Positions 1 through 13,045 are shown, counted from the stretch's first letter. The stretch: 64,000 nucleotides of DNA from Phocoena phocoena (GCF_963924675.1 NC_089220.1:52400639-52464638), one strand, 5' to 3'. Translations and numbers: made by a program. Notes: generated from the sequence alone by a model not told the origin.

Positions 1-401
1 GCTGTGTCACATTGCCACAGAGGTGAACCACTGAGATACTTACAGGGACAATTTCAAAACTTCATCCTCAGATAGATGGAAATTAAATTGTTTGAACAGA
101 AATTTTGGGTAGTTCCTCAGCTCCTGAGTATATTTCTTTGAAATTGTCAAGCCTAAATAAAAAATTAGAGGTTGAGTGATGATATTTACCAATAAGTGCT
201 TCTGTTTCACATTTCGTGGTTTAGAAAAATGTTTTTACTTTGAACTCTTATGATACTAAGTAATTTAATGAAAATATTCTTTGTCTATGGGACTATAAAT
301 GATTGATAATTCTTTTTTTGTATTCTGTTCTTTCCCCCTAAATTCTAAAGACAAAGGAATGTCTGTCGTTTTTAAAATGAGGATGCAGCATGGCAAAATG
401 A

Positions 402-421
402 AAAAAAAATATATATATATA
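402..421. repeat. A-run followed by (AT)n
   Basis: Nine A followed by ATATATATATA. Simple low-complexity tract with no attached SINE or LINE body that I can see. Confidence 0.8.
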
Positions 422-3400
422 ACACAATTTTTTTCTAGAATAAGACAGAACTGTAGATGAAACTAAACTTTGAATATTCACTAACCTTCACTGGGGATGT
501 CTTATTTTTTCAAATGGAAATTAAAAATTTACTTTTTATGGTTTTAGATAGAACTAGAGGTTGTCATAAATAACAAGCTTTGCACAGGTTCCCGGTGTTT
601 GCTAAGTTCTTAGTCTATGAGTGTTGCCTGGTGGAGTCCAAATCGTTCTTGCTTTGTGATAATTGCTCTTCTGCCCAGTTCTGAAGGGACTCTGGGTGTG
701 TGTCATTATCACACTGATTCCTCTATTCTGGGGTTTGAAAGGCATTTTTGTGACATGCTGAGGATCTTGTCCTTCTTGGGGCTAGTCACAAGCAGCAGCA
801 GTGATTTCTCAATGGAGAGAAACAATGGAGAAATTGGCAGGCCAGATCCTCAAAATCCTCTGCCTGCCATTGCCACTCTTGGAGAAGCAAATTGAAGTTT
901 TCATTTTTGGCATATTCTGTAGTAAATCTCATTTGTTTTGTTGGTTAGCTAGACTGGAAGAAATAATAGCTGTCTCTAAATACCCAATTTGTGATTAAGG
1001 TTGGAGCACAATGATGACACTAATTTCATTTTAGTTAGTATTTGCTGGGGCTTTGTAGTTTTTTCCAAGAAAGCTGAGACGCTCTTAATTCTAGAGAAGG
1101 GTGAGTACATTTAGGTATACATTTCAGTCCAGAGGGTTTAAAAATGATGTAATTAGTACCGGTGGGTTCAGGAGTCCTGATCTCATAAGATGCTCTGATA
1201 ATTCATGAGAGTCAGGAAGATTTGGTTCCAAGAACTTTGGAAGGTTCACTGACCACATGATATATAGCTTCAGACATTAGTAAGAGGAAACCATTTCACG
1301 AGTTTGATTTAGAGGGGGAAAACCTAATCAAGGTTTTAAGGATTAAAGGCTGCCCCCTCTTGTAGCATTATAATAGTTTTTCTGCATCCTTTACTCTGCT
1401 TCCATCATGACTCAAAGCACATAAAGAATGGTACCATAAAAGAGGCAACTCTCTTGTGTTTATGTCAGTTTTTTTTTTTTTTGTAATGACAGTCTATGGC
1501 CTAGCTGCCAAAATTTCTGGAGTAGTTTTTTTTTGGTTTTTCCTCCTAAAATTTACTGATTAGATAGAAACATGATTCAACCTTTAGATGGAGACAATTC
1601 AGGATGTGGCATTGGATCCAATATAGAAAAAGGAACTTGTGTATAGAATCTCACATTTCTACCTACATGGGGAAAGCACAGTTCACCACAATATTTACCT
1701 TTAAGTGATAGCACACAGCTTAGTTCAGTCAAGTCCTTTGTGAGCAAAATATGAGATTAATGAAATATTTGATAACCTTTCAAATATTGCTTTCATATGT
1801 TTCTCCTGGAAAATACTGGGAAGAACATAGTGAAGGGCTTGGGGTAGGAACATCCACGTGGAGATGCAGATGTCTATGTCAGACTTTGGGGCACATGGTT
1901 CCTCTCCAGCACGCGTGTCAGAGGTTGTTCAAATGCTGAATTTGAAAAGAATGTTAAGAACCTTAGATTCAGTGAAATTTATATATTTTTAAATCTATAA
2001 AACATACTAGGGTCTTTGAAGTTTTAGCCTTAGGAATTAATAGGTGATGTTTTGAGATGAAAACAAAAAAAAACATATTTCTGATGAAATCTGAGGTTGT
2101 TAATGTAAAAACCTTAATTTAGTAATATTTAAAAATTTTATATTTCATTTAAGAAGCATAGGACACATGTCATTTTGTGGAAGATAATTCAGATTAATAT
2201 TTTGCCGTTATGTATTCAGTTTTTTGTAAAGTTAGTACCTTGACTCGAGAATGTTAAAAGATGACATTACAAGGTAATTCTTTTACACAAAAACATTATT
2301 GCTTTTATCATTGTTTTTAACTTTAAAATTTAAATTGCATTATGGCTTTTTTTGTTTAACTTTAAAATTTCATGAACACAATTACATTGTTATTTAATGT
2401 CATTTTCTTCAGTGACAAACGTTCTTCCATCTTAAATAATATCTATTGTATATAACAGATAACTTACGTTTAAATTAAAAATTTAAGCATTTAAGCTCTT
2501 TGCTTTAAATTCTTGGCTAACACTAACCTAAAAAATCATATCAACCTCTGTTATTTAGGAAAAATTAATAGCTGCTTTCTAGGACCAGGGGCTTCAGGGT
2601 TTAATTTTCTTACCTTACTTTGGGCTTTGCAGAGTCTCTCAGGGTAGTTCAATTAATTTATAGCAGTGCTGCTCAACGTATGCTGAGGAAATAATACAAA
2701 ATATCCAAAATCTTTCATATTTAGAGCCTTTCACCAAAGTCATACTGAGATAGATATGATCTTCTTTTGATTAAATCCAGAATATCAATATGATCTTAGT
2801 ACTTTCATTTTATAACTCATCAAATTAAAGATAAAAATGTATTTCCCTCCAGTGGACAGGAGTACAGTATTAACCAAGTATGAGGGATGAGGGGAAAGAG
2901 GTAGGGAAATAAATTCACATTGATGCTGAAATTGTAGTTAATTCAAAATAACCAATGGAATCAAACAACTCAAATGAGCTAAAAGCTGATTAAAAATAAT
3001 CTGTAAATTGTTTGTGTATCAAGATATTGTCCTATTTGGGATTATTTAAATGACAATTACTGATGGATTTTAACTATTTTTTGAAGAAATTGTTGGAATG
3101 GACATATAAATTGAACATTCTGCTATCTGCATGTTTCGATATATGATTATATTCATGGTTGTAATAATAATAGTGGGAGGTAATAATATTGTTTTATTGT
3201 TTTGAAGTGTAGAACAAGTGTATAATTTTAAAAGATCCTCATAGTTGCATAGAAATGAAGTCTGGTAAACTAAGACTGAAGGAGATGTACGAGATCAAAA
3301 TAATGACAAATAATTAGCAGTTAAGCAAAGTGGTCTTCTATATTCCTGCCTTATTCTTTTATAAATACAATGATAGGGCAGATGCCAGACTACTGTGGCC

Positions 3401-3939
3401 TGAGGATTGCAAAGCAGGTGTGGAAGTATGACATAGAGTGGGTAGCATTATTTCTATTCATTGGCTGTGAAGGAAAGGCAAGAGGAGGCCTGTTGATGGG
3501 AGGATAAATGTTGTTTTGTCTCCATTCTTTAATACGGGAGAGATTAAGCATATTTATGTTCCGTGAGGATTAACATTGATTTTTATTTTTACAGAAGAGA
3601 TTAGACCATTTTGAGAGATTTCTGCATATTTGGTACAGAAGTTATCAGAGTTAAACTTGTAAAAGAGTAAAAGAACAAAAAGATAAGAAAAAAGAAAGAA
3701 AGTCAGGTTTTAGGGAAAATTAATTTTAAAAGAATGTTGAAGGATAGTAGAAAAATAGTGTAGTATTGGTAAACGTTACAGTTTATGTTGGAAATACAAA
3801 CATTATCGTTTGTTTCTTATAATGTAAATAATTAGTCTTTGCAATCCTGAGATGGTGGTATAAATATTGTTAAAATATTCTGTTTTATACTTATTGTTTT
3901 ATACTTACCATTTCTTTTACGTGTGGGTAAACCTCAGGA

Positions 3940-4460
3940 GCAGTTTTACTTTTTGCCTGAAGCTTGGTTTGACCTGCTAAGACTTTTCTCTTTCTCAAAA
4001 CTCACCTCCTTCATCTTTTGCCGCTATTGTTCTACAGCCAAATCTCACTTGAAATTCACCAGTGCCCTCCTAACTATCATTGGCAATGACCTTTTGTCTA
4101 TGCTCCTCCTAATTGACATCTCTGTTGTAAGTGACAGTTTTGGACAGTTCACCATTCTTGAGCATCACTTTGTGTAACTTTTAATGCACTGCATTTTCTT
4201 TGTTTTCCTTCTACCTCTGAGTCTCTTTTCTTGGCCTCTCTGTATTCATAATCTTATGGACACCAATTCTCTATCAAGAATTCACATTCCTTGCGGTTCT
4301 ATCATTATCCTCTTAATTTCTCCCTCTACATGCTCTGTTTTAGAGATTTCATCTATTCTATTGCTGTCAACCATCGACTACCATTTAAAAGCTCTAAATT
4401 TTTTGTGCAGCAACAACTTTTCAGTTGTTGGACAGCTCAACATCAGCATCTAAATCTAAA
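3940..4460 (+). repeat. Possible ancient LINE relic (L2/L3/CR1-like)
   Basis: C/T-rich sequence with phrases such as CTCTACATGCTCT and CATCTATTCTATTGCTGTCAA that resemble 3' regions of old CR1/L2-type LINEs. Open frames of 80-90 codons here have no known domain. The assignment rests on memory of consensus phrases only and is weak. Confidence 0.3.
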
Positions 4461-5399
4461 ATTTTACCTACTCTCCCAAATGTTCATATTCTCCCCTTCC
4501 CTATCTGAGTTTTTGATATTAAAATATGTAATAAAATGAGCCTAAGGCAAAAGACATTAGGCAAAAGAGTTGTCAACAAGAAGAGGGATAATTATAGACT
4601 ATACCTGTATACACAATACTTAATTTAAAAGTCACATTGGGAGATTATTGTGAAAAAGGGGGGGAGGAGACAACTCATGTAGTATTTTAAACTAGTAACT
4701 CAGGTAGGAAAGAGAGAAAATAAGAAGAATGGAAGACACCATGCTTTAGAAGTACTATTCACATGTGCTACATTGGAATTGTGAAATAAGCAGAAGAGAC
4801 CAATTATTGGCAATGTTAATTAGATAAATGTAAGATGTCATAGAAAAGTGATAAATGTTTTTTCAAATCAGGTAATCACTTAGACCAGTAGAAAAATAGA
4901 AGGAAATTTGATTATTGTTTTGTTTGCTTTACAAGCAAAACTGATCCTGCTAAGAGAATGGTGTAAGCAGTAGTGTTAGTTCTGTTATCTCTGGCCACCT
5001 GAGAGTAGAAAGGTGTGAGACATTCTATCTATCTGTCTCTGAGTCTCTGTCTCTGAACAGAATCTAGAGTGTGTGAGAGATGATGGTGCAGGGTGGCTCA
5101 CTGATGTCTTCACTGGAGCTTCTAACAGAGGTTCCGTGAGCTCCCTCTCTCCACACTAGCTATCCCAGGGGATCTGTGACCTGCGCCAAGAACATAAGTT
5201 ACCTTGATCTAGTGTAGCATAGTGGTGAGATTTTACTGGCAACTTGAATTCCCAAAGAATAGTTGGACCAGGGATTTGAAGGATTTACCAAAGTACAATG
5301 CTCTTGCTTGGGGTTCTTAGAAGAGAGAAAACTCCTAATACCAAACTTATTACTGGCTAATAACAGCATGTCGACATCTTCAGAAAACATGGAAAAAGC

Positions 5400-6037
5400 T
5401 TCTCCTTCAAAAACACTTCACATTTAAGTCCTCACTCTAACAAAGCCCTCCATGATTTGGGCTCAGAGCCCCTCATCTTAAGTCTCTCCCAACTGTGAAT
5501 AATGGAGAGTCCATAGTGATCAAGAGAGTATTTTCTATTTAAAAATGTATCTTTCACCTATTTAACCAAAATATAAACTTCACTGTCATCTTAACTCCTG
5601 CCCCCTCACTCCCTCATCAGTCAATCCTCAAGTCCTGTCTAATAAGAACTCTCAAGTAGGTTTCTCCCATCATTTCCATTCGCAGGGCTACACAGTCTCT
5701 TATGTCTGGAGACATCATGGCAAATTGAGAGAGTGGCACTGGTGTCAAGTTTTGGAGTATATTATAAACTATGTGGACCGCATGTTCATGCAGTTATTTC
5801 CTAAACACTGCAGGCAGTCTCTTATAGACATGCCTTTGAACACACTATTTCCTTTCTCTGGAATTCCTTTCACCTCATGCATTTTTCCAAACCTAAGTTA
5901 AGTGTCACTGGTTTCATGAAACCTGTTGGAATCCGCCAGGCAGATTTAGTCAGCTTCTGCTTTGTCCTGTTATGGTCTTTTCACTTCCTTCTGTTAGAAT
6001 ATCTATTCTGCTCAACTGTAATGTTTTATTATTTTTG

Positions 6038-6068
<31 letters not shown>

Positions 6069-6192
6069 AATTGGACAGACCCAATAGGCTATAAACCCAT
6101 AGAGGGCACAGCTCATAGCATTAATCTTCATATCCTCAGCTCATAGCCTCGTGCCTGATCTATAGCAGTTGCTCAATAAATATATGTTTGAA
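5400..6192 (+). repeat. L2 LINE relic, sense orientation
   Basis: The 3' end shows the L2 hallmark order: a phrase like TAAACCCATAGAGGGCACAG, then ATCCTCAGC, then GTTGCTCAATAAATAT. Upstream segments (CTCTGGAATTCC, GTTTCATGAAACCTG) match L2 3' sequence in order. A (TA)n microsatellite interrupts it at 6043-6068. Boundaries are approximate and the copy is strongly diverged. Confidence 0.65.
6043..6068. repeat. (TA)n microsatellite
   Basis: About 13 TA units inside the L2 relic. Confidence 0.9.
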
Positions 6193-7434
6193 AATCTGTA
6201 TATGATATAAAAGGCTTAAAAGTGCTCTTGCTGTTGCCATTGGAGAATAAGAAAGAATTTGTGTTCTTTCTCCAACAGAATATGGTGAGAATTTGGTTTG
6301 ACTTTGGATATACTCTAACAAGATAAAAGAATGTCTGTCTTTTGCCCTTTTAGGCTGACCTCTTGAAACCCAAAGCCAGTTTATTCAAATTAAGGGAGTT
6401 GATATGATTAGTGTTAGAAAGATTTTATGTAATGGGATTTGGCTTACTGCAAGCAAATTTGGATGAATATTAGTCTCTTGTAATATTTTAACATTTTAAT
6501 TCATTGCTGACTCTACAGGGCAATGGGGATCATAACCCTTAGTCCAATTTCAGGATGATGAATTGAGGTTTTCTCTAACAAGGCAGAGGATAAAACATGT
6601 TTTGTTTCAGATATAGTACTGAAAATTGCATATATATTTAAAGTAGGCAAATTCAGTGCCATAATGGTTAATATTTTTGCTAAAATAGGTTAAAGTCCTT
6701 ATAGTGATATATACTTAAAATTATAAATTAATTATTAAATACCTACTTTGTGCTATGAATTATGTGATGTGGAATAGATGCTGAAAATTATGTTCATCCT
6801 TATAATGAGGTGCTTCCTATCAAGTTAGAATGTTAAGAAAAAGGAGAATCACTGGGCTATACAGATTTTCTGGAAAAAAGAGAAGAGAATCATTGCTAAG
6901 TAATCCACGAAGGTTTCAGCAACATTGGTCCAAAGATCAGTGTGGGAATTCTAGATGGGGAAACATCATGATCAAAGACACTTGAATTCTCAGTGCTCTT
7001 TATCTTCCCACTGATGTTGGGCTGCTGTTACAGAGAAGTGGGATTTTGGGTTGGATAATCAGTATGAGGACCATTTACAGGGCACCTAAATGCCATGTGG
7101 GGTGATTTGGACTCTGTGAAATGTCATAGGGAGACATTATAGATTCTTAGGCAGGAATACAGCATGATGAAAAAAGAAGTTACAATATATTATTTGAGAA
7201 ATTGTAAGATTTCATGGATTTGATAGGGGCTGGAGACAGGATGGTGAATTGGGACAATGTTACACTGGTTACGTTTGGAACAATTATACTGTTTATATTG
7301 CTGATTTAGTTATGGTGCTTTAACTTCATGAACTGTTTCTCAATCTTTTTTATTCCCCTAGTGTAGTCTAGGTCTATTTTAGGAGTTATTTAACCCTACT
7401 TTAACTGTGCTAGGCATAGTTTTAATAGCATGAG

Positions 7435-7590
7435 GTAGTAAAAAGAGCCTAGGAACAGTGGTCCTGGTCTCATTTAGGCCACAACTAGCTGCAAGCCTGT
7501 AGCCAGGTCATCTGATGTCATTGGGCTTTCCTTCCCTAATTTGGAAATAAGAGAATTGACCTGGATGAATTTTAAGACCTTTTCGGTTGG
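7435..7590 (+). repeat. Probable MIR SINE relic
   Basis: Order of elements resembles MIR: AAAAGAGCC start, a middle corresponding to the core (CTAGCTGCAAGCC), then CCTTCCCTAATTTGGAAATAAG corresponding to the 'cctcatctgtaaaat' part. Highly diverged. Confidence 0.45.
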
Positions 7591-8414
7591 ACTTTCTGCA
7601 GACCAAAAGAGTTAAAGGAAGCTTCCAAAATTTTCATCTTATCTTTGAGATTCTAAAGTACTGATCATATATTTTAATGCATACTAGGAAAAATACATCT
7701 TTAACATTTATAATTTGGTAGAATATTCCACCCTCCTATAAGATAGGTGGTAGGTTCATAATGACTACAATATTTGGCAATTACCTTTTCCAAGAATGTG
7801 TTAAAATACAGAAGAAAATAGCAGAAAATTTACCCTTGTAGGTGAACACAGTGTGCTTACTGAATAATTTAAATGTTTTAAATGAAGTTACTTATTTGCA
7901 TAATAAGTATGTCTTAAAAATAACAATACTATTCATTGATTTGAAATTAAAACAAATAAGTGTAAATCTGGAAAAGATGTCATGTTACTATATAATTAGA
8001 TGTATTAATAAACATGTGGGCTATCACTTGTTAGGCTAAATTTGACAAAGAAATATATTTCAAGGTAATAAATCTCTATTTTTTTACTTAACAATTTTCT
8101 ATTTATATTTTGCAAGTGTTTATTGATTGTCATTAATGTGTTCACCTCCATAATACGTATACAGTTGTATGACAGATGTTTTAAAATAAGTAGCTTTCTA
8201 GTATTACTTGTCTAAATTGAAGTTTAAATTTGATCACTATAGGAAATGATTTGTAGGAAACCTTGTGTGAAATATATCAGAATACCCAGATAAACACTAC
8301 AGATAATTTCTAATGTCTTAAAACTAGGCAAATTATTAGTGTTTAGACAGAGTCCGAAGACATGGTAGAAAATTTTTGATAAATTGGTTTTATAAGACCA
8401 AAATATTATTTGTT

Positions 8415-8444
8415 TTTTTTAAGTTTTTAAACAAACTTAAAAAA
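8415..8444. repeat. Perfect 12-bp inverted repeat (hairpin), loop 6
   Basis: TTTTTTAAGTTT (8415-8426), loop TTAAAC, then AAACTTAAAAAA (8433-8444) is an exact palindrome. A second shorter palindrome, GGTTTA...TAAACC, follows at about 8451-8472. No TSD or transposon body was identified. Confidence 0.8.
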
Positions 8445-10218
8445 TTGTTTGGTTTATTTAATTTTTTAAACCAGTGAAAGGATGTATAACATGATGTTTA
8501 GTTACATGAAAAAAATTAAAAGAAAAGGACATTTTATCCCATGGTGTATTTTCTTTAATAAACAAATATTTATAAGAGCCATTAGAAAATTATTTCTAAT
8601 GATCTGGTCTGAGTAGCACTGTCATTGTCATCACCTGGGATGTTCTGTAAAAAGGCAGATTCTGGGGTTTTCCTGCAGACATAGCAGACTCTGTGTATAC
8701 CTCTGACATCTATGTTTTAAACAAGTTCCTGGGGAGTTTATTATGCATACTGAATGTAAGAACTACTCTTCTAAATATATTATTCATTCTTATCCAGCTG
8801 CTGGCAGTTTTTTACATGTTTGATACTGGGTATTGGAGAGTGGGATCCTGAATTTGAGGGTTGAAGAACAGTACTCTGCTTGGGCATCCAGAAAAAAAAA
8901 TGGAAATAACTGGTTGTTTTATTATCCGAAAGTAGGCTTTTCTATCTTTCAGTTTGAAATTAAGAACAATAACAAAATATGCCCTTTTCAGTTCTTAAAC
9001 TCTCTGAGTGTTCTATACATTTTTGTTATGTAAAACAAAGTATTAGATATTGGAAACTATTGTTTTTTTACTTTCACAACACAGATTTTCCCAAAAGAAA
9101 GTTTCCTGTAACTTGGACTTATAATCATTTTATTTCCTCCATAAAATCACCAAATTTATCTGCAAATTTTATAGGATTCATAGTCTTTTAAATGTTAAAT
9201 AAAAAATTCCAAATATGCCCATATTAATTTTTAAGCAACTATAGCCTCTGCTGATAATACTGCTGTTCAGGCTGAGATTGCTATCAGGAAATTCTTGAGG
9301 TCATTGTTCTTACATGTAGATATAGATTTTCCTCTTGCCTTTACTTAAGACAAACTTTTTGCCTCCACTCCAAATGTATTACAAACAAAAATTCTGAATT
9401 CACAAATGGGGATGATCTCCAATTTGAAACTAGTCACAGTAATCTCCTTGATGACAAGAAGCATATCTTATTATCTAAGTATTTCTCATTACCCAAAGAA
9501 TTTTTGCATACAGTGGGTTTCCAATGATATGTAAGTCAATGAATGCTAGTCAAGTTTTATAGGCCCTGTGACACTGAAGTCGGAGAAAATTATATTATGG
9601 AATTTGGACAGTTTCATGAGAAGTCTATCTTGAATCAGAATTTTATACTTAGACATCAGTGATTTATGGCATTCATCAGTGGCTTAATTCGGTGATTATC
9701 TTTTGCTCATATTAATACAGGAGTCTATAAATATTGAAAACTAAGTTGGTGTTCAATTCCAGATAACCAAATCTTCCTATTCTTTAGCTCCCTAGTTACA
9801 CCACATGACTTATAAAATTAATAGAAAAATGGCAATGTCTTTAATTCACATTCCTTTTTCCTTTCTGATGGTCTTTCTTTTGCACTACCTAGTTTTTGGA
9901 CAACATCCCTTACTATATTAAATTTTAGATTTCAGAGAGGAAGGGAACTATCACATTTTAACAGTCAAGTTTTATCATTGGTCTTGTAATGATGGTGATT
10001 TTCTGAATCACCAATTTTTCCCCATTACCCTATTCCCCTTTGCCATTTTCAGACTGTGTTGGTGACTGCAAGGTAAACTTGAACTTTTCTGTCCGGCAAA
10101 ATCTTTAATCCCTTGGGGATGTTCAAAGTGTTAAGACTGATGGATCTGACAGTGGTAAAGTCTAATAAGAATTGCCATAACAACCATGATGATCAGGGGA
10201 AGACAGTTTGCTTATCTT

Positions 10219-10255
10219 TTTATGTATCTTGTCTCTCTTCTTCCTGATTCGACAG
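10219..10255 (+). promoter_or_regulatory. MDGA2: Splice acceptor and polypyrimidine tract of the MDGA2 exon
   Basis: A run rich in T and C (TTGTCTCTCTTCTTCCTGATT) leads to GACAG at 10251-10255. The AG is followed directly by the exon in the frame expected for MDGA2. The base before CAG is A rather than a pyrimidine, a mildly weak position compensated by the strong tract. Confidence 0.85.
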
Positions 10256-10395
10256 CTCCCCCCACGGTTCGTATTGTGCATTCAGGCTTGGCCTGTAACA
10301 TTGAGGAGGAGCGCTACTCGGAAAGGGTCTACACTATACAGGAAGGAGAAACCCTGGAATTGACCTGTCTGGTCACAGGACATCCACGTCCACAG
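10256..10395 (+). CDS. MDGA2: MDGA2 coding exon (partial gene; start of Ig domain 1)
   Basis: MDGA2 is a GPI-anchored cell-surface protein of neurons with Ig, fibronectin-like and MAM domains; it binds neuroligins and blocks neurexin binding. The exon translates to 46 full codons beginning PPTVRIVHSGLACN and ending VTGHPRPQ. I recognise this as the N-terminus of mature MDGA2; the paralogue MDGA1 reads differently here, lacking the PPTVRI and IEEERYS blocks. A Cys at 10294-10296 and the Ig B-strand Cys at 10366-10368 are present. The exon begins in phase 1 (its CT completes an Ala codon with a G from the previous exon) and ends in phase 0 after a CAG codon. It has a pyrimidine-rich acceptor and a consensus GTGAGT donor. 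It is probably exon 2, after the signal-peptide exon, which lies outside the window, as do all later exons. One residue (Gln, 10339-10341) is Arg in the human protein as I recall it. No frameshift or stop is present. Confidence 0.93.
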
Positions 10396-10401
10396 GTGAG
10401 T
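10393..10401 (+). promoter_or_regulatory. MDGA2: Splice donor of the MDGA2 exon
   Basis: CAG|GTGAGT is a full-consensus U1 donor immediately after the last Gln codon. Reading on past it in frame meets a stop within a few codons, as expected for intron. Confidence 0.9.
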
Positions 10402-10487
10402 CCCGAACCGTGATATTGTGGAAAACTCTCTTTCAGTTTTCTTGGAAGTCAAAAAGTGTACATTTTAGGTGATTTAGCTAAAAATGT

Positions 10488-10512
10488 GTTTGTGTGTGTA
10501 TGTGTGTGTGTG
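10488..10512. repeat. (TG)n tract
   Basis: Interrupted TG repeats (TGTGTTTGTGTGTGTATGTGTGTGTGTG) about 100 bp downstream of the MDGA2 donor site. Confidence 0.85.
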
Positions 10513-10513
10513 A

Positions 10514-12780
10514 AATTCAAGTATGTGTGCAATGCAGGATAAGAGTAGTGACTGCTGAACATTCAAGCTTGAAGTATTCATGTTCAACAAAAAAAGAAAT
10601 TTTTGTTTTGGTATTGTGAGAAATTTAAAAGACATTTCTAAGGAGGCTGTTAAAAAAGACAACTACAAAAATATCTCAGTCAGATAACAATTCATATGGC
10701 AAAGAGTTTATTTTAGAATGTGGAACATGATTTCACGATGACATAATTGCAGTGGGGGAAGCATTTGTTCTAAGAATGTGATGAACGAGGTCATATGTAC
10801 TTTCCTTACTCCTAGTCATTATATCTGTAGAAAACCTCGAAAAACAAATGTTTGTAGGTGCTGTATGAATTCAGGTTCTCAAGAGTCAGCAGCTACAGCT
10901 TTCATAGCTAATTTAGTAGCAGGAACAGAAATTGAGACTTTCAAAGGTCACTAAAATTACAAACAATGAGCAAAGAAAAAGCTTGTAGGAGTGAAAAAAG
11001 GGGTTAGATATAAGATAGTATCATTAGGCTATGTATCTATGATATAAAAATTTAATTCAGATACAGAATATTCAGGATGTTTTTATTCATTAATTGCCAA
11101 TTCTTATTGTCATATATTTAACCTGACTGGTTCAAAATATGGATTGGTATTAAACACAAACACTGTGATGGAAAAGAAGTCTCATTTGGTAGACAAAGTT
11201 ACATATTTTAAGTATTTGTATTACAGAAAAAAAAAAAAAATCCAGCTAACACGACTATATATGGGAAAGTAAAGAACAATGTGGAGATTATAAAGTCTCC
11301 CATCATTTCTATCTTGTCTTTTGGTCCTGTCATCCTTAACTCTTTAATCCTCAAGGATGTTTTGACTGTACAATTTTGACCGTGAAGAACAAATAAAAAT
11401 AAGCATATGAACTTCACAGAACGAAGCAGTAGATTGTTAAGACCATAAATAAACTGAAATGGTGAAATATGTTTTATAAAACTTATGCTGCTGATAAAAT
11501 GGAAAACAGTAAAAGTGATCTAGGAAAAATTATTTTAAAATATTGAAAAATTTTAAAATCCATAGTGGCTAAAATTGCAAATTATGACACTTGCTAAGAA
11601 CTGAAAATTTATTAAAGAATAAAATTGTCTCAATAAAATTGAGTTGCAGAAAATTTGACCCAATATAATTAGACTTAGTAGAAAAAATGATTGCACAACT
11701 AAATATATAAGCACAGAAGCAATAATTGTTAAAATGTGATGTAGATGAAGCTGATATGTAAAGCATTTTTATTTTCAGATTTATGCAGAAAACAGTATAG
11801 TCCAATGAAAATAATTTTACTAAAATTAAAAAATGATAACACTAACTCAAGAATATTATCCCAAAGAAAGTTTAGTGTTGTTATAATTTGATTTTCTTAA
11901 TTTATATACATAGAATAAAAATCCCAGAGTAAAAAAGTTGGGATCAAAGTAGGAAGGTCCGAGTAAACCTAAAAGAGGCTACAAGAGCAGACTCATTGAT
12001 GTTCCCATTATTCCCACAATGAATGTACCAAGTTCTGCAGCTTCTGAACTTCAAATTTTACTTAAAAATTCAACTTATCTTTGTTTTTAAGTCATCCCAG
12101 CTGTTCCTCTCCCTCTATCTTCATCCTTACAGTCCCTTAATATTAGACGTTTCTTATTTTCTCCATACATCTTCCCTTTTGTGATTCAGCAATCTGGATG
12201 CAATCTTTGAGCTCTGGCCAATCCAAAAGTAGTTCTGAAAAACAGGAGTAGGTTATTGCCTTATTTATTTTTCCTGAGAAATTCCATTTTTGGAAACGTT
12301 TCAGTGTGTTATGAGCCTATGAAAAATTTATTATTTCAGTATTATTATTTCTTCATTCCTAGAAGTAATTCAGGTGTTTGCAGGTGAATCAGTTTCAGTT
12401 TATATTGCATATTTGGAAAATTAACTGGGCCTCTTCTTTGTCAATAAACTGTATAAGGAAGGCTGACAGAACAGCTGGGCCTTTGCATACTGTCCAAATA
12501 CTAAAGGGCATGCTGTTGGCATCTGGTCCTGAGGATAATTTTTCTTGGCTGATACCATGAAGCTGGAATGACTTTCTTGCTCCTATGTCTAATCTAAATA
12601 TGATAATGCAGTGAAAGAGAGAAGTTCCTCATTCACTCTTCAGAAGATTTCTTAATCTGTTGCCTATTCCTGTGGCAACGAGAGTCATAAAAATTTCCAT
12701 TTCTACAAGTGTTCTAAGGCAGCATTTTTTCTAGATTCTTTAAAATTTTCTTTAAAATAAAATAAGTGAAGAAGGTCAGT
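10514..12780. other. Unique AT-rich intron, nothing recognised
   Basis: No repeat family, RNA gene or coding signal could be identified in this stretch. A run of 14 A at about 11225-11240 is not attached to a recognisable SINE body. Confidence 0.5.
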
Positions 12781-13045
12781 ACATAGCAGTGGTTAAGAGC
12801 ATGGTACTGGGACTGCCTGGATATAATCCAGGATCCATCAGGACTACTAGTGTGACCTTGGGAAAGTTCCTTAACCTCTCTGTTCTCTGTGCCTCAGTTT
12901 TCTTATCTATATAATAGTGATGATGCTAACCATCTTATCTATATCATAGACTCCTTTCAAAAGTTAAATGTATGTGTAAATATATATGTACATATATTAC
13001 GTATATACCCATATATACATGGTACATAGTAAGCATTATATTGGT
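12781..13045 (+). repeat. MIR SINE
   Basis: Clear MIR order: GTGGTTAAGAGCATGG, then GACTGCCTGGAT, then the core GTGTGACCTTGGG, CCTTAACCTCTCTGT, GTGCCTCAGTTTTCTTATCT. A trailing ACATAGTAAGCA fits the MIR 3' end; AT-rich expansion lies between. An ancient mammalian element. Confidence 0.85.

Larger units (their letters stand above)
1..10255 (+). other. MDGA2: MDGA2 intron upstream of the exon
   Basis: AT-rich sequence ending at the acceptor. The open frames in it are short, without recognisable domains, and do not fit splice phases. It holds an L2 relic (about 5400-6192), a probable MIR (about 7435-7590), short AT/TA runs and a hairpin near 8.4 kb. In 1-3900, 4520-5400, 6193-7430 and 7600-10050 I recognise nothing beyond unique intronic DNA. 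Confidence 0.75.

Noticed and set aside
3923..4539. Three overlapping open frames of 82-89 codons
   Set aside because: No domain, no splice sites in phase, C/T-rich sequence resembling an old LINE relic.
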